NCBI GenBank assembly: GCA_015680685.1
Contig: MNCI01013809.1
Coordinates: 411,001 to 460,101, forward strand
Origin: Gnetum montanum
Taxonomy: Eukaryota; Streptophyta; Gnetopsida; Gnetales; Gnetaceae
Direction: 5' to 3'
Length of the DNA: 49,101 nucleotides
A program made the position numbers and the translations under genes. Positions 21,705 through 33,059 of the stretch are shown here, piece after piece; position 1 is the stretch's first letter, and each line of letters opens with the position of its first letter. Below the pieces are notes generated by a model, which worked only from the letters and a program-made list of their open reading frames with translations, did no database searches and was not told the origin of the DNA.

Positions 21705-24150
21705 TAATTTCCAAAACCTAAGAAAATTGGTGACTATAATTACGAAATCATATGGCAATATAGCTACTTACCACTTCTCCCTCTTTTTGGACATGAACAA
21801 AAAGGATAAACAAAAATGAAATAATCAAGATAGGTAAATTCTCATGATAGTCATGGTTATTAATAAGATAATGATTCTAAGTTTTAAGGTATATTGTAGA
21901 GATCACATGAAATCTATAAAAGAGACTATAAAGAGAAAAACTTGTCTTTATAACAGAAATGCCATAAAAACTCTTCCCCTTTGTGAACAACACCCAAAAG
22001 AAGGGGATCATGAAAAATATCTATCTAAATAGCTATAAAATTATTTCATGAGATAAACATCAAGTGAAAATCCCATAAAGATACACATATCTTAGCATTA
22101 TATTCATAGGGCTGATGAAGTCAAATCAAATAAGAGATGCCCCCTATCAAAGTTCAAATTTTAAGCATTTAGGATCATGTAACCTATCTTTTTGAAACAA
22201 TAAGTCATTAGTAGTAAGAAATTCATGATTATATAATCATCCAATATTTTAGTCCTTTTGTAGCTTCAATAGTACAACAAGGCATAGTAATTCCATGGTA
22301 GGAGAGTAAATACCTTCTTATCAAACCTTCAAGAGTCAGATCAAATAGCAAAACAACTTATCAGAATTAACCAAACAAATTCTTAACAAGATGTCTATAA
22401 AGTAATTTGTATATAGCTATGTTAAGCAATAGAAAATATATCACAAAGTAGAATACCCAAAAGATATTTTGACTAAAATTTAACTCATATTTTTACCTTG
22501 GATATATTTTACCATACTCTTAAATAAATAGTGCTCTTCTTGCTCATTTTCAATTATGGGTATTGGATCATGAAGTTTTTGCTACTTGAGTGTCTTTTGA
22601 TAAAGTTCTTAAAAGATTTGCCCTACACCAATAGCCTATATGGTGATGATGTAGAGGCTTCCCTTGCATATGTGCAGATAACTTTTTCATTTTAGTGCTT
22701 CCTCTAGGCCTTTTTAGAAAAAAGAAAGTGTCAAAGCACTACCCCTACAATGTAACATTAAGATCAAGTGGGGAGACCTAGGTCTTCTATTAGTAGTAAT
22801 TTATGATAATTACTCTTGAAACATTTATTTTCTTAGAAAATTCATGAATTTCATCAAAAATACCAAATAAAATGCTAGAATGTCCATTAAAAAACATATG
22901 AGATGACTTTGAAGAAATAGTAAACATCTTGCAGGAGAGTAGATATGTTAGATTAGATGGCTACCTCTTGAGAGAGATGTCTCAAATATAGGTGAGATGC
23001 CTAACTATTAGAGTATATATCTATGCTTCCAGGGTTGAAAATATATATGCATGTTTTGAGGTCTAGAACCTCTAGACACCTTCAAACAAGTCACCATAGC
23101 TCTCAAAAACTTCTAGATTCATCAAAAGAAGTCTAAAACATCCAAAAACATGGCATAACACCTTGAAATCATAAAAACAAAAGCAACATAGGAAAACATA
23201 CATAAACACCATACATTCATTAAGAAATACAAAAGAGCTAAGAGATGTCCCCAAAAATCTAGAGTGCCATACCAAGATCAAGTTTGAAAGAAAGACCTCT
23301 CATAAAGATAGCAAATAATTCATATGCTTAAGGACTTCCTTTTGCAATGTAGCTATCTTCAAAATATACATGAATTACATTACAAGGATCAAATTAAATT
23401 CTTCAATTACCATACATATAAAAATTCTTAAAAAATATCAAACTTTAAGATTTCATAAGGAACTAATGATGTCATAGCTTAATTAAGAGTTTGGAGCATA
23501 AGACATATATTTAAAAAGTAATAATCATTCGAAAAAGAGCCTTTAGTCCATGAGTTTTAAACGACTTGAAACCAATACATTCTAAATAAGATTCCAAAAG
23601 ATGATTTATCAATAAAAACTTTAAAAGTTTACAAGAACCACAAAATTTCATTCATGTATAAGATTAATCAGATCATGCTCATATGTTCACAAGAGATATC
23701 ATAATTAAATATTCTAATATTACCAAATATCTTCTCTTGTAAGCACTTATCTTAACATTTGTAGAATATTGAAGCTAACATCCCATAGCTTGAAATGAAG
23801 TAAGCACACATCAACACAATTTAGTCTTTCCAAATTATATACTAACATGATATTCAATAAGCAAGAAAATACAGACTTACCTTGACTTACCTTATTTGCA
23901 ACTAAGAATTAAGATGCCTAGAGTACTAGAGAATGACATTCCTCTTTCAAGGTTTCTCTTCTTGCACATACTCCATAAATTTTCAAGGCTTGGCCCCCCT
24001 TCAGAAATTAGCTAGATATTGTCTTCTCATTCTTAGGTTCCTTCCTCTTGATTCTCCAAACTTTTCAAAACCCCTCGTTTTTTTGAGTTGTCCAATCTTT
24101 CTTGACTTCTCTTGATTTGTTTACCTATCCTTTTTAACCTACAAAAAATC
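21705..24150 (-). other. internal region of nested element B, no readable pol
   Basis: No protease, integrase, RT or RNase H motif was recognised, so B looks non-autonomous or extensively deleted. It contains the LTR-like fragment at 22920-23290. Remaining sequence is AT-rich without conserved frames. Confidence 0.45.
22920..23290 (-). repeat. third LTR-like fragment related to B LTRs
   Basis: CTCTAGACACCTTCAAACAAG and following bases match CTAAATGCCTCTAAATAAGTTTCCATAG of 21256-21285 and the equivalent in the right LTR. It also carries GAGATGTCTC (TGTCTC at 22978-22983) and AGAGATGTCC near 23243. It is a partial, diverged copy without clear ends. Confidence 0.5.
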
Positions 24151-24159
24151 CTTTCTAGG

Positions 24160-24990
24160 AACATTTGGATAAGACCAAGGAGTCCTATGATATGACCAAG
24201 TTCTCATGTGATAATATTTTAAATTTCACTCACATTGTTTATGCCTAAATTTACGACCATAATAACATCTAATCTTTCTATTATAGTAAAATTGATTACA
24301 ATGATCAAACCTTTGTCATGTTTTTGATTGGTTTGGAGTTGCTTCTAATTGGGACATAGTGCCTCTTGTCACTTCAATCTTTGGAGAGTCCTTTTGTTTA
24401 ATAGTTTGTATAGATGTTTCTTCTTGTGAGCAACATCTTAGTCCAATTTTATCACATGGACTTCTTCCTTGTTCAAGAACCAACTAAATGTACTCTTTTT
24501 TCTTGACCAACCTTTCATTCACAAGTTTGACATCTTTAATTTCTTCTTTAGTATGCTCATAATAGAAGTAAATTTTTCATTCTCAACCCTCAAATCTAAG
24601 AGTTCTTTTGTGAGGTCTAAAATTTTTATATTTAATGAAAAAATTTCTTGATCCTTAGTTTTTACTTACTTAGTCAACTTTACACAAAGATTTTCCAACA
24701 ATAAGAGTTCCTTACACATTAGTTCAAACTTTTCTTCCTCATTTTCAAATTCATTATTTGAGGTGCCAGCATCATCATCTGTGAGAGCCAGACATATGTG
24801 GTATGAATTTTTTGCATCAACCTCCATATCTTCTTCACTTTTCTCTTTATCATCCCAACTTGTGTAGAAGTTGGTTTTTTTTTGTTTTTGGTTTCCTATC
24901 AATTTTGTTCCTTCTTTGCAACCTACCATTACTATGACATTCAGAGGTCACATGGCCTCTACCACCAGAAATACAACATTCTATTTAAAA
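24160..24990 (-). pseudogene. copia-type gag remnant of element B
   Basis: Minus strand, with the 5' end at the right. A first zinc-knuckle-like motif reads ECCISGGRGHVTSEC (near 24980-24936), which fits CX2CX4HX4C with the second Cys changed to Ser. A frame shift later the frame runs 24929-24666: TSWDDKEKSEEDMEVDAKN then HICLALTDDDAGTSNNE and a charged helical part ending in ENLCVKLTK. This acidic W-D-D / L-A-L-T-D-D region is characteristic of the C-terminal gag of plant copia elements. Further left, RCYYGRKFRHKQC (near 24268-24230) may be another damaged knuckle. It lies about 450 bases left of the right LTR, as expected for gag on the minus strand. Confidence 0.65.
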
Positions 24991-24999
24991 AAAATCAAA

Positions 25000-25441
25000 A
25001 TTAGAATTTGAAAAACTTTTACCTTTTTCATTGCCTTTGAATTGGTTGGATCTTTTCTAATTTGAGTTCTTACTAACCTACCTAATTGCATTGGTTAGGT
25101 TTCAAATCTCAGCCTTAAAGTCTGAGTTCTCTTTCTTGAGATAAGAGCATTCATCATTAGAACTTTAATTTTTATTTCTTTGACATATAAGGAATCTTTT
25201 ATTTATACACATAAGTTTTGAAATGAAAGAACTTCATGGAAAAATATCTCATACCTTTCTTTGAAAGAAATGTCACAACTTTTATCATCCTTATAAGTAT
25301 AATCTCTTCTATTTTGCATATAACAAAGGGAATTAAGGATTTACCTTTATAGCATATGTGATAAAAGAATTGAGTATAGTAATTGATGAAGCAAACTAGT
25401 ATCCTTATCTAAGAGTATCTGATGTTGATTGCCCCTTCCAT
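25000..25441 (-). other. leader and gag start region of element B
   Basis: Between the presumed 5' LTR and the gag remnant. No convincing primer-binding site is visible; ATCAGATAC near 25412-25420 (minus) resembles part of the iMet site only weakly. Confidence 0.35.
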
Positions 25442-26564
25442 TGTTCACTCTTGGTAGTTTGAAGGGCACCACACCTTGTATAGCTCTAAGCTTTGCTCTA
25501 GAGTGATTTGATGCCATGAACCCACTCAACCCCACAAGGTCCTGACAAGCTTAGAATGTGGTTTCTAGGATTCCACAACCTTTACAACTTAAGCTCTGCT
25601 CTAAAGTGTTGTTGTGCTACACTAACACTCAATCCTACATGATCCTGACAAGCTCAAGGATGATGCCTTTCAACAAGAAGCACATCAACCCTATAGAGCA
25701 ACAATAGAGAAACAAAATCATAAGGGAAGAATGTAACTAATTTATAGAGTCCTTGTAGTTGAAGATCATTTCAATACAAAAAGCAATACTACAAGCAAAT
25801 GATAGTTTAATGAAAATTAGATTATAATTTTAGAGAATAGATGATTAGAAGCTTGAATATGAATAGTGCTTGCTCCATTCCCCAAAATTTTGATGTCTTC
25901 TTATAGCATTGAAGTTTCCAAGAATGCCTTGAAATGCATGAAACAATCACCTAATGACTAGTGTGGACATCTCCTTCTAGATTAGGAAATCTTTCTAAAA
26001 TTAGCCTCAAAACTAGGTAGATGTATGCTATTTTTAAAAGATGTCTACTCTATAGGGGAGATGTTTCTATCATGCCTCTAAGGAGATGTCTCTAGGAAGA
26101 CATCTCTTCTATAGGGGCCAAAAATGAAACTATTTGTTTTGATTATAGAAGACTCCGAATGCCTTCAAACAAGTTCCCATAGACTTTATAACCTTCTAGA
26201 CTTATCAAAATGAGCCAAAAACATTCCAAGATATGCTAAAACAACCAAGAATCATCTACAACAAAATCAACACTAAAAAACACATTTAGCTTGAATTATT
26301 CATATACATCCATGCTCCCTTGAGTTTTGGTAACCCCAACTTTGTCATATTTTTGTAGCTCTCATTTTTGAGTCCTTTGCTCTTGCTCCTAATTTTCATA
26401 TGAGGTTCTTGTCCATGCCTATTATGAAGCCTTTGTCCTAATCTTCATTCTTGCCATTTCTCTATGAAGTCCTTGTCCATAATCTTGTTCGATGAACACA
26501 TTATAATGTGAACATCCTTTGTTTTCCAATTTTCTTAAGGTTTTGACATACAAAAAGCTCAACA
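25442..26564 (-). repeat. LTR of nested element B, right (5') copy
   Basis: Direct repeat of 20531-21688 with many point changes and small indels. The right end TCAACA at 26559-26564 equals the minus-strand start TGTTGA. Octamers AGATGTCT/AGACATCT are retained at 26039-26046, 26084-26091 and 26098-26105; TGTCTC at 26087-26092. The base run after it (CTTTG) is not found before the left LTR, so the target duplication is unresolved. Confidence 0.7.
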
Positions 26565-27577
26565 CTTTGTCAATTAGAATGACATCAATGTTTAGTTTCT
26601 TTTCTAGATTCATTGTGAGTATAGATGAAATTCTTCAAAAATTATTTCAAAATAGACATAGATTAATCCTTGAGCACTTGTAGATGAAAATTCTTGCTAT
26701 TTTACTTAGAATTTTATGCTCAAATTGCTTAAAATACTTCTTGAATCGTGAATTGGGGATTTGGAACTTTTCATAATGGTTATTTATAACTTCTTGTGTA
26801 ATTATAATATAATTAATGTCTTATGGAAATAATATTTTATAGCATGGTGAATCATCACAAAACATATATTTTTTATTTCTTTTATTTCTTATGTGAAAAT
26901 ACAGGAGTGTAAGTTAAGTTTTATGGCAACTTAACTTTTTTCTTATAGTTATTACAAGGGACAAGTCTTGCATTAGGTAACCTAGGATAATATGTCTTAG
27001 GGTGTTTGTTTTATTTGGCATTATAGAACTAAGACTCAATTGTAGGATTTTGGTGATGTTCATATGATCTCTAGATATGCCCATAGTTTTTAGCTTCACA
27101 TGAACTTTCTTCTTTATAACTTCAATAAAATCATCTTCTTACTTATTTAGGCATTGCAAAATTTCATTCAAATTATCTTCCATTCATATGAGTATGTAGA
27201 TAATATACTCAACATGTTGCTAGAGGAGTGCATGATTCATGTGGGTGTTATTCTCAATATCTTATAGAAATTTTTGATATTTTCTCTAAGGCCATTTTTA
27301 GAAGATTTATTTGATTATACATAGGATTCATAGTATCCAATTTCATCTTTTTGCAATTATGCCTCTTCTACCTTCTTATGGTTTTCAATGAATCACCTTG
27401 TATTTTGTTTCATACTCATTTTTCTCATTACCTAATGTTGATTTTTCCAATTGTCAAATGAAACTATCTTTTGTCTACAATTTGTTATACTTTATTAACA
27501 CATCATTCCATTCTAATATCTGTAATTATTATTCTATTTCTTGTTAACTCATAATTGCTAAATCTCATTGTAGCTTA
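26565..27577 (-). other. leader and gag-side region of element C
   Basis: Minus-strand sequence downstream of the C primer site. A short minus frame (27099-26914) and neighbouring coding-like pieces are present, but I could not match them to a known gag domain. Confidence 0.35.
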
Positions 27578-27589
27578 GCTTTGATACCA
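27578..27589 (-). other. primer-binding site of element C (tRNA-iMet)
   Basis: Minus strand TGGTATCAAAGC directly follows the LTR end (+ strand TGTTAGAG at 27590). It differs by one G-to-A from the copia primer site TGGTATCAGAGC. Confidence 0.75.
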
Positions 27590-27627
27590 TGTTAGAGTTT
27601 GGTTTTACATCACTTGGATAAGTTTAA

Positions 27628-27632
27628 TTACC
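27628..27632. repeat. target-site duplication of solo LTR (left)
   Basis: TTACC, repeated at 28501-28505. Confidence 0.8.
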
Positions 27633-28500
27633 TAATGAGTCATTATTTTTTTAGCTTTGATATCAGAGCCTTGATATCGGATATGAGATATCGGGTCCTA
27701 AGAAGTGATGTCGGATATCCAATATTGTCTCTTCCATGCTAGCCTATAAATACGACACTTAGGTGCATGGTTGAGAGGGAGTTTTTTTTGATAGATCTTA
27801 GATATTATTTCTTAACTTTGTGATTTTAAGTTCTATTTTTTTCTAGTGCATGTCCGTAATGTGATGTTTGTGATTGTATGAAATTCTTATTCAAGTGTGA
27901 TGTACTTAGATGCATTACATGACCAGAAATAAAGATCGAATTTGCTTCCACAATTGCAGCATCCACTTATATTTATTATTACTTTTAATTTTTTAATTGT
28001 TTACTATTTTCCTTAGTATTTCCATTCAGTACTATTTACTATTCTTGTCATTAGGTAGAATGAGTATGACTAATCACAAGTGCTTAAGTGTAATTACTTG
28101 GTAACCTACCAGTGTATCATTTGGTAAGCCCAGTGATGTATGGTTAGTAATCCCAGTAGTAGTTACATGAAGTCCAAGGCATGTACGAATGAGTAGGAAT
28201 GGATACTCATATCATGTAGGCTAGTTTAGATTTTACTTTCCACTATTAATTAGCTTAATTAATTTATCTCTTTATTTTCATTAAGAGCAACATAAGACTA
28301 GACAACATCAATCATGTGCCTCACTTTGGACCAAACCATACATGATAAACTACCATTAGTCCAAGTGGGAAGACAATGAACTATGATCAAAGCATAATGA
28401 TTTAGATGCACAACTAGTCCCATCCATGGAATTAAACTAGATCATCTGTGAATGCTTCTAATTCAAATGGTTGGATGTAGGGGTACCTCACCCTTCATTA
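27633..28500 (+). mobile_element. solo LTR of the TGATGA gypsy family
   Basis: 868 bases, TAATGAGTCA to CTTCATTA, with TTACC on both sides. Content follows the E1/E2 LTRs: GATATC words in U3, TATAAATA at 27745-27752, GGGGTACCTCACCC near the end. No internal region is present, so it arose by recombination between two LTRs of one element. The undisrupted paralogous site at about 16620-16640 confirms the insertion point. Confidence 0.85.
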
Positions 28501-28505
28501 TTACC
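28501..28505. repeat. target-site duplication of solo LTR (right)
   Basis: TTACC, identical to 27628-27632; the empty paralogue carries a single TTACC. Confidence 0.8.
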
Positions 28506-29084
28506 CAAGAAACTTAGTCCATGAGAAGCTTGATATACATTTTATCATCTTATCAAATTTGTAACTCTTAAAGGTATATATTATTCTTCTAAATCATATT
28601 TCTTAGAATTCACTATGATCATTTTTAGACTTATATTGGGTTTAATTAGTACATTATAAACTTAGCTTATTTCATGCTTATGAGTAAATGTCTTGATTCA
28701 TTGGGCTTTACAAAATACTTCTTTGTAACCCTTTTCATTCTTTACCATCATAATGTTTTGAATGGTCTTTTATTTTTATCTAAAAAACTAGACTAGGTTA
28801 TGTATAACACAACTTGAATCATCTTTTTCTATTTAGGATACTAGATCTTGTGTCATAGGGATTGGATGTATCTCATGTAACACTTACTTCATAGCTTATA
28901 AGTTACTTCTTTAACCATTTAATTGTGGTGCTTGTGTGCTTGTTACAAACTCTATGTTTCATAATGTATGCTTCATATCTTTGAGTCTTTGTTTATTTTA
29001 GCTTCTTTAAAAGACAAATGAGTTTCTTGTACTACTCTTTCATGAGAGACAATGACAAAACTTTATTACTATGATTCCCTCAAA

Positions 29085-29240
29085 CCAAAATTGCATTCAC
29101 AGTAGAGATTCCTATTTTTCCCCTAGGAGGATATCCATGAAGCTTGTAACTTTTATCAATGGTGTGAACTACCCATCCACAATGTTCAAAAATGTCTATG
29201 CCTTAAAGCGTAAGAAGATTCCATTATGAAATGTTCCTAC
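29085..29240 (-). pseudogene. copia gag zinc-knuckle remnant (element D)
   Basis: Minus strand encodes FEHCGWVVHTIDKSYKLHGY followed by PPRGK. This is the well-known plant copia gag motif CxxCGKxGHTxDxCYKLHGYPPG with the first and last Cys lost (Phe-Glu-His-Cys, Ser). It lies only about 70-220 bases inside the primer site at 29308-29319, whereas a full gag would need close to 1 kb before the knuckle, so most of gag has been deleted. Confidence 0.7.
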
Positions 29241-29307
29241 AACTTATACAATGAAATAATCACACACTAGTAAAATGATTTTGTAAACCCAAAAATTAAA
29301 GAACCAT

Positions 29308-29319
29308 GCTCCAATACCA
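29308..29319 (-). other. primer-binding site of element D (tRNA-iMet)
   Basis: Minus strand TGGTATTGGAGC, with two transitions from TGGTATCAGAGC, directly after the LTR end at 29320. Confidence 0.65.
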
Positions 29320-29543
29320 TGTTAGAAATGAAGAGCAATGAAAAAGAAATTATGACTAGATAGAAGAAAAATGTTACAAATTTGCATTTTCATGTTTATA
29401 CAATACACATATTTATATGATTTTGGAGTAGAGGTTGAATAGAAACCATCCAAAGAATGTAGAAAGAAGGATAGGAAACTTTACACAAAGAGAATACTAG
29501 GTAGGGGAAATTTTATAAAGAAAGATCATTATCAATACAATAC
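29320..29543 (-). repeat. LTR of element D, interrupted by E2
   Basis: Starts TGTTAGAAATGAAGAGC on the + strand and runs into the E2 insertion at 29544. The remainder should continue after 40386, where AT-rich sequence follows, but its far end is not recognisable. Confidence 0.5.
29539..29543. repeat. target-site duplication candidate of E2 (left)
   Basis: AATAC before the TGATAA start of E2; AATAA follows the unit at 40382-40386 (4 of 5 bases equal). Confidence 0.5.
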
Positions 29544-30339
29544 TGATAAATCGTATTTTTCATATGCTTCGATATTGGGTACACGATATCAGGTATGCGA
29601 GATCATGTCCCAAGATGTGATATCGTACATTCGATATTACAGGGTTACTCCTAGGTCTATAAATATAGCACTTAGGTGCACAATTGGAAGTAAGTTTTTG
29701 GTAGTCAAGTAGTGAAACTCTTACAATTTATTCATTTGAAAGTTAGAATATTTTACAAGTGCCTGCAGCAAGAGGTCTAAGTATAAATAGATCTTTATTT
29801 AAGCATTGATATACCTAAACACACCATTGTGTTGGCAATAAAGACAAACTCTTTGATCCATTCCTTGCAGCACTTGAGACTTTCTTTCTTATGCAATTAT
29901 ATTTCATGCAATTTACATAAATATTATTAATGTAAACATATGTGTGACACTTGGTAGCTTAGAAATGATTAGTGTTTGATAACCTAGCAATGTTTACACA
30001 AAGTTCAGGATGTGTCTGGGAAGTGGGAATGGTTACTTGTGTTAGGCTATATTAGACCATAGTCTACATAGAAATTAATCAGTCTTACTTTTACTTTCAT
30101 CTTTTTTCTAGATGAGTAATTTCATAAAAAAACAAAATAATAAAAATCTTATGCCTCAGTCACACTTAACCATACAATTACATTCCACAAGTGGGACTAT
30201 GAAGATAACGAATGAACAACATGCACACACTATTTGACACTAGCGTATTTAGTAATTATAGTTTGCAAAATTTGATTAGATCGCATGTGAATGCCTGTGA
30301 TTTGTATGGTTGGGTGTAAGGGTACTTCACCACTCATCA
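29544..30339 (+). repeat. E2 5' LTR
   Basis: 796 bases, TGATAAATCG to CTCATCA. TATAAATA at 29658-29665. Compared with the 3' LTR and the inverted LTR it lacks about 57 bases (AATTAATTTTGATCAA... through CCCCTTCG) between ATTAATG and ACATA near 29936. Confidence 0.9.
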
Positions 30340-30340
30340 T

Positions 30341-30358
30341 TGGCACTGTTGCCGGGGA
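30341..30358 (+). other. E2 primer-binding site (tRNA-Asp)
   Basis: TGGCACTGTTGCCGGGGA, 16 of 18 matches to the tRNA-Asp complement; both changes are transitions. Confidence 0.9.
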
Positions 30359-30537
30359 TTGTAGTTCTTCATGCACTATCTAAACCCAGTGAAACTTAGT
30401 AACCTCATTGTTTGAACCCTAAGAGTTAAATCCTACAACAACAAAAATTATTATCATTAAATTAAACCTTAATTGCACATTTTTTACAAGTTTATTAACA
30501 AAAAATTTCTTCTTCTCATAGGAGCCCATCTTTGCCC

Positions 30538-32360
30538 ATGGTAGTTCAGGTACCTCAACAATATCGAGTGGTATATGCTCATCCCAATGAGTATGTACCA
30601 AAATTTACCTTAATCTTTTATCAAGATGAATTAATGCAGTGGCACGATATGGAAGGCAACATTGTGTTGCCACCTAACCAATCTGTTCCAACAATGCTCT
30701 AGCTAATGCTCCCATGAAATAGGCTTGAACATATCCATGGAGAATACGAGATGCGAGATCCTGACTCAAGGGATTATCATCCCACTAAAGTTCAAAGATT
30801 AAGGGATTGTCAATTGGAGCACCAACATGAGCTTATGAAGGGCAAGGGGTCAAATATTTTTCCACCTCTACTTGGCCCAATTGATGAAGGTGAACACTTC
30901 TTTATTGATTCTCCTCTCTTTGAATTTTTTCAAGGAGCCCTCAACCAGAATGCACAATCCACAATTCATAATCTAGGTTTTGGTCAAAATGGACCCAATG
31001 ACAAAAATGGATCTCGAGAAGCAAGTTAAGAAGAAGGGGACAAAGGAGATCATGATCGTGATCATGGTTGCAAGAATCGAAGGAAGGGTGACAGGTGTTA
31101 GCATGGATCAAGTTCCCCTTCTTCTTTCCCTTTATCGTCATTGTCTTCTTCTTAATCTGGTTTAGATCATGGCTGCAGAAGGAATAACTATGATGGAGGT
31201 GACTAACAGGACCAAAACAACAAAAGGACCATTGGGATAGTCATGATCAAAGATGTGGACAATCCAGAGAGGCCCATCATTAAGAAAGAAGGGCTAGTAG
31301 AGAACATCATAGGCACCACCATTATAGCTTTGATGAACCTCTACTTGGGGCATGTTGAATATTGTAGAGGCTATGAGGATTCCAACAAGGCATGTAAAGG
31401 ATAGCAAAATAAAGAGGCTAGATATGAACAACATCTCTCGATTTGAGGTAGGATATGATGCTAATCTTCAAAATCATCTTCAAGCCTTTCAAGATGCATG
31501 TGCCTTGCAAAATATTGAAAATGAATGGCAAAAGCTAAAATTATTTCCAAGGACACTTATAAAGGAAGTAGAAAATTGGTATTGATCCTTGAAACCAAAA
31601 TCAATTAGGTGGTGGAGTACAATGTTGGAATTATTCAATGAAAAATATCAAATGTACTCCTAAGTATCCAATTTAAGAAAAAAAATTCAAGGGTGGAAAT
31701 AAGTGAATCATCAACTCTTGGATGCTACTATTAGTTGATATTACTCTCTATTGCATAGGTGTCTCAACCATGAATACTCTTAGCTTGATTAGCTTCACCA
31801 CATCATAGACGAGTTGCAGTCTGAAACCAGGAAAACCCTTGGCATCTATGCCCAAGGAAGATTGATAGAGTTAAGCACCTGTCAAATTCAAAAATTAATT
31901 GAGTAGGTAGCCAAGGAGAAGGAAGAGCTAAGAAAATGTAAAAGTGTAGAAGAATACAATAAAGACCCTTCTATTCGAATGAAAGAAGTTTGATTTTGTG
32001 ATAGTGAGGATGAATTCACTAGAGATGAGGTGGTTAATCAAAAAACCTTGCCATTCCAAAAATTGCAACTAGAAATTATAGCTAATGTTGATCAATTATC
32101 AAACTTCATGGACAATAGGTTTCAAGCTATCCTAAAAATTACTAAAGATTCCAAAGAGTAAAGTGGTGAACGTGAGTGCCGAAGGGGTAAGGAGGTTGAA
32201 CTTGCCATATTTAAGGGTAAAGGTAAAATGGTTGTGATAAAGATGGCAATAGATAGAGACTTAGATGATGATGGGGGATGCGATGTTTGCTAGTATGAAC
32301 ATCCTAAGGGATGTTATCGAGTTGTATCGCACTTGTAGGAATTTAGGTTGTATGCCTTAC
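30538..32360 (+). pseudogene. E2 gag, decayed
   Basis: Starts at ATG 30538 (MVVQVPQQYRVVYAHPNEYV), which is more complete than in E1. EGNIVLPPNQ follows, then DYHPTKVQRLRDCQLEHQHE and, at 31352-31585, RIPTRHVKDSKIKRLDMNNI with FQDACALQNIENEWQKLKLF. The last motif is the typical gypsy capsid region (Retrotrans_gag-like, ...NEWQKLKLFPRTL..AxxWY). The C-terminal end is the zinc knuckle CDVC-*-YEHPKGC at 32279-32314. Stops such as TAG 30702 and TGA 31582 and frame shifts break it into pieces. Confidence 0.82.
32279..32314 (+). other. E2 gag zinc knuckle, CX2CX3HX3C
   Basis: Cys, Asp, Val, Cys, stop (from Gln), Tyr, Glu, His, Pro, Lys, Gly, Cys. Same short spacing as E1 6143-6178, with flanking HPKGC shared. 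Confidence 0.7.
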
Positions 32361-32364
32361 ATTC

Positions 32365-33050
32365 ATGACTTGCACAAAGGTGAACCCCCAAAAGATTGCC
32401 TTATCCATAAGGCAATCCTCGATAGTTCCACCAACCATAGTAGTACTATCCAAGTGGAACTCCTGCGCAACCTTATAAATTGTACTAGCAGTGGTAGCAA
32501 CCACAATCATGGACATTGCCACCTCCAAGACAACAATACCCTTATCAACAACTAGATCCCTACGATTAGTATGTTCAGCAACCTTCATCTCCACGGGACT
32601 CCTTTGGTCATGTTGTCACTTACCAACCTCACCACTACCCTCCTGAAACATACCTATCATCCTATCCAAGGAGGGATGCCACCTACTATCCTCATGTACC
32701 TCCTATCCTTGCACCTACTCATCCACCTTCTACATAGCTACCACTTGCTCTGTCCATGAAGGGTGAATTACCTACAAAACCACAGCAAAGGAATGCTACG
32801 AGGATAGTTAACCTATAATCGATTAATCCATCTAGAAGGTTAGAACCATTAACAAAGAAAAGATCCTTCTTCCAACCTTGTAGTCCACCAAAGCCCTCAA
32901 AAACATTGGTGGTTGGTAACCCTACTTCTCCACCTTCCTCTATTTTCTCTTTATCCAAGTCTCCTTCAAACCAAAATCCTTCTCAAGTCCATATTGTAAT
33001 GCTGACACATGTTGTATTTGATTGGATTTGAGCTAGTGACCTACCCAAAA
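32365..33050 (+). other. E2 gag-PR linker
   Basis: Pro/Ser/Thr-rich low-complexity coding remnant, parallel to E1 6190-6880. Minus-strand frames here (for example 32343-32594 and 32719-32958) are shadows. Confidence 0.5.
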
Positions 33051-33059
33051 AATTAGTTG

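Larger units (their letters stand above)
27590..29012 (-). repeat. copia-type LTR C, right copy, interrupted
   Basis: Begins TGTTAGAGTTTGGTTTTACATC, runs to 27632, is split by the solo gypsy LTR, and resumes at 28506 with CAAGAAACTTAGTCCATGAGAA. It follows the left copy up to CAGCTTCTTT-type sequence near 29012. Beyond that point another copia remnant starts, so the right end is lost or truncated. Confidence 0.65.

Noticed and set aside
26565-26569. CTTTG as target duplication of nested element B
   Set aside because: No CTTTG stands directly before the left LTR; the nearest is about 150 bases away in a region with no LTR similarity.
27658-27670. TGATATCAGAGCC, 12 of 13 like the tRNA-iMet primer site
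   Set aside because: It lies inside the U3 of the solo LTR, about 25 bases from its start, and is one of the GATATC words. A primer site must follow an LTR 3' end.
30941-31165. Small frames on both strands in E2 gag (for example 30941-31141 minus, 30980-31165 plus)
   Set aside because: They arise from the low-complexity charged part of gag after frame shifts and do not represent separate genes.
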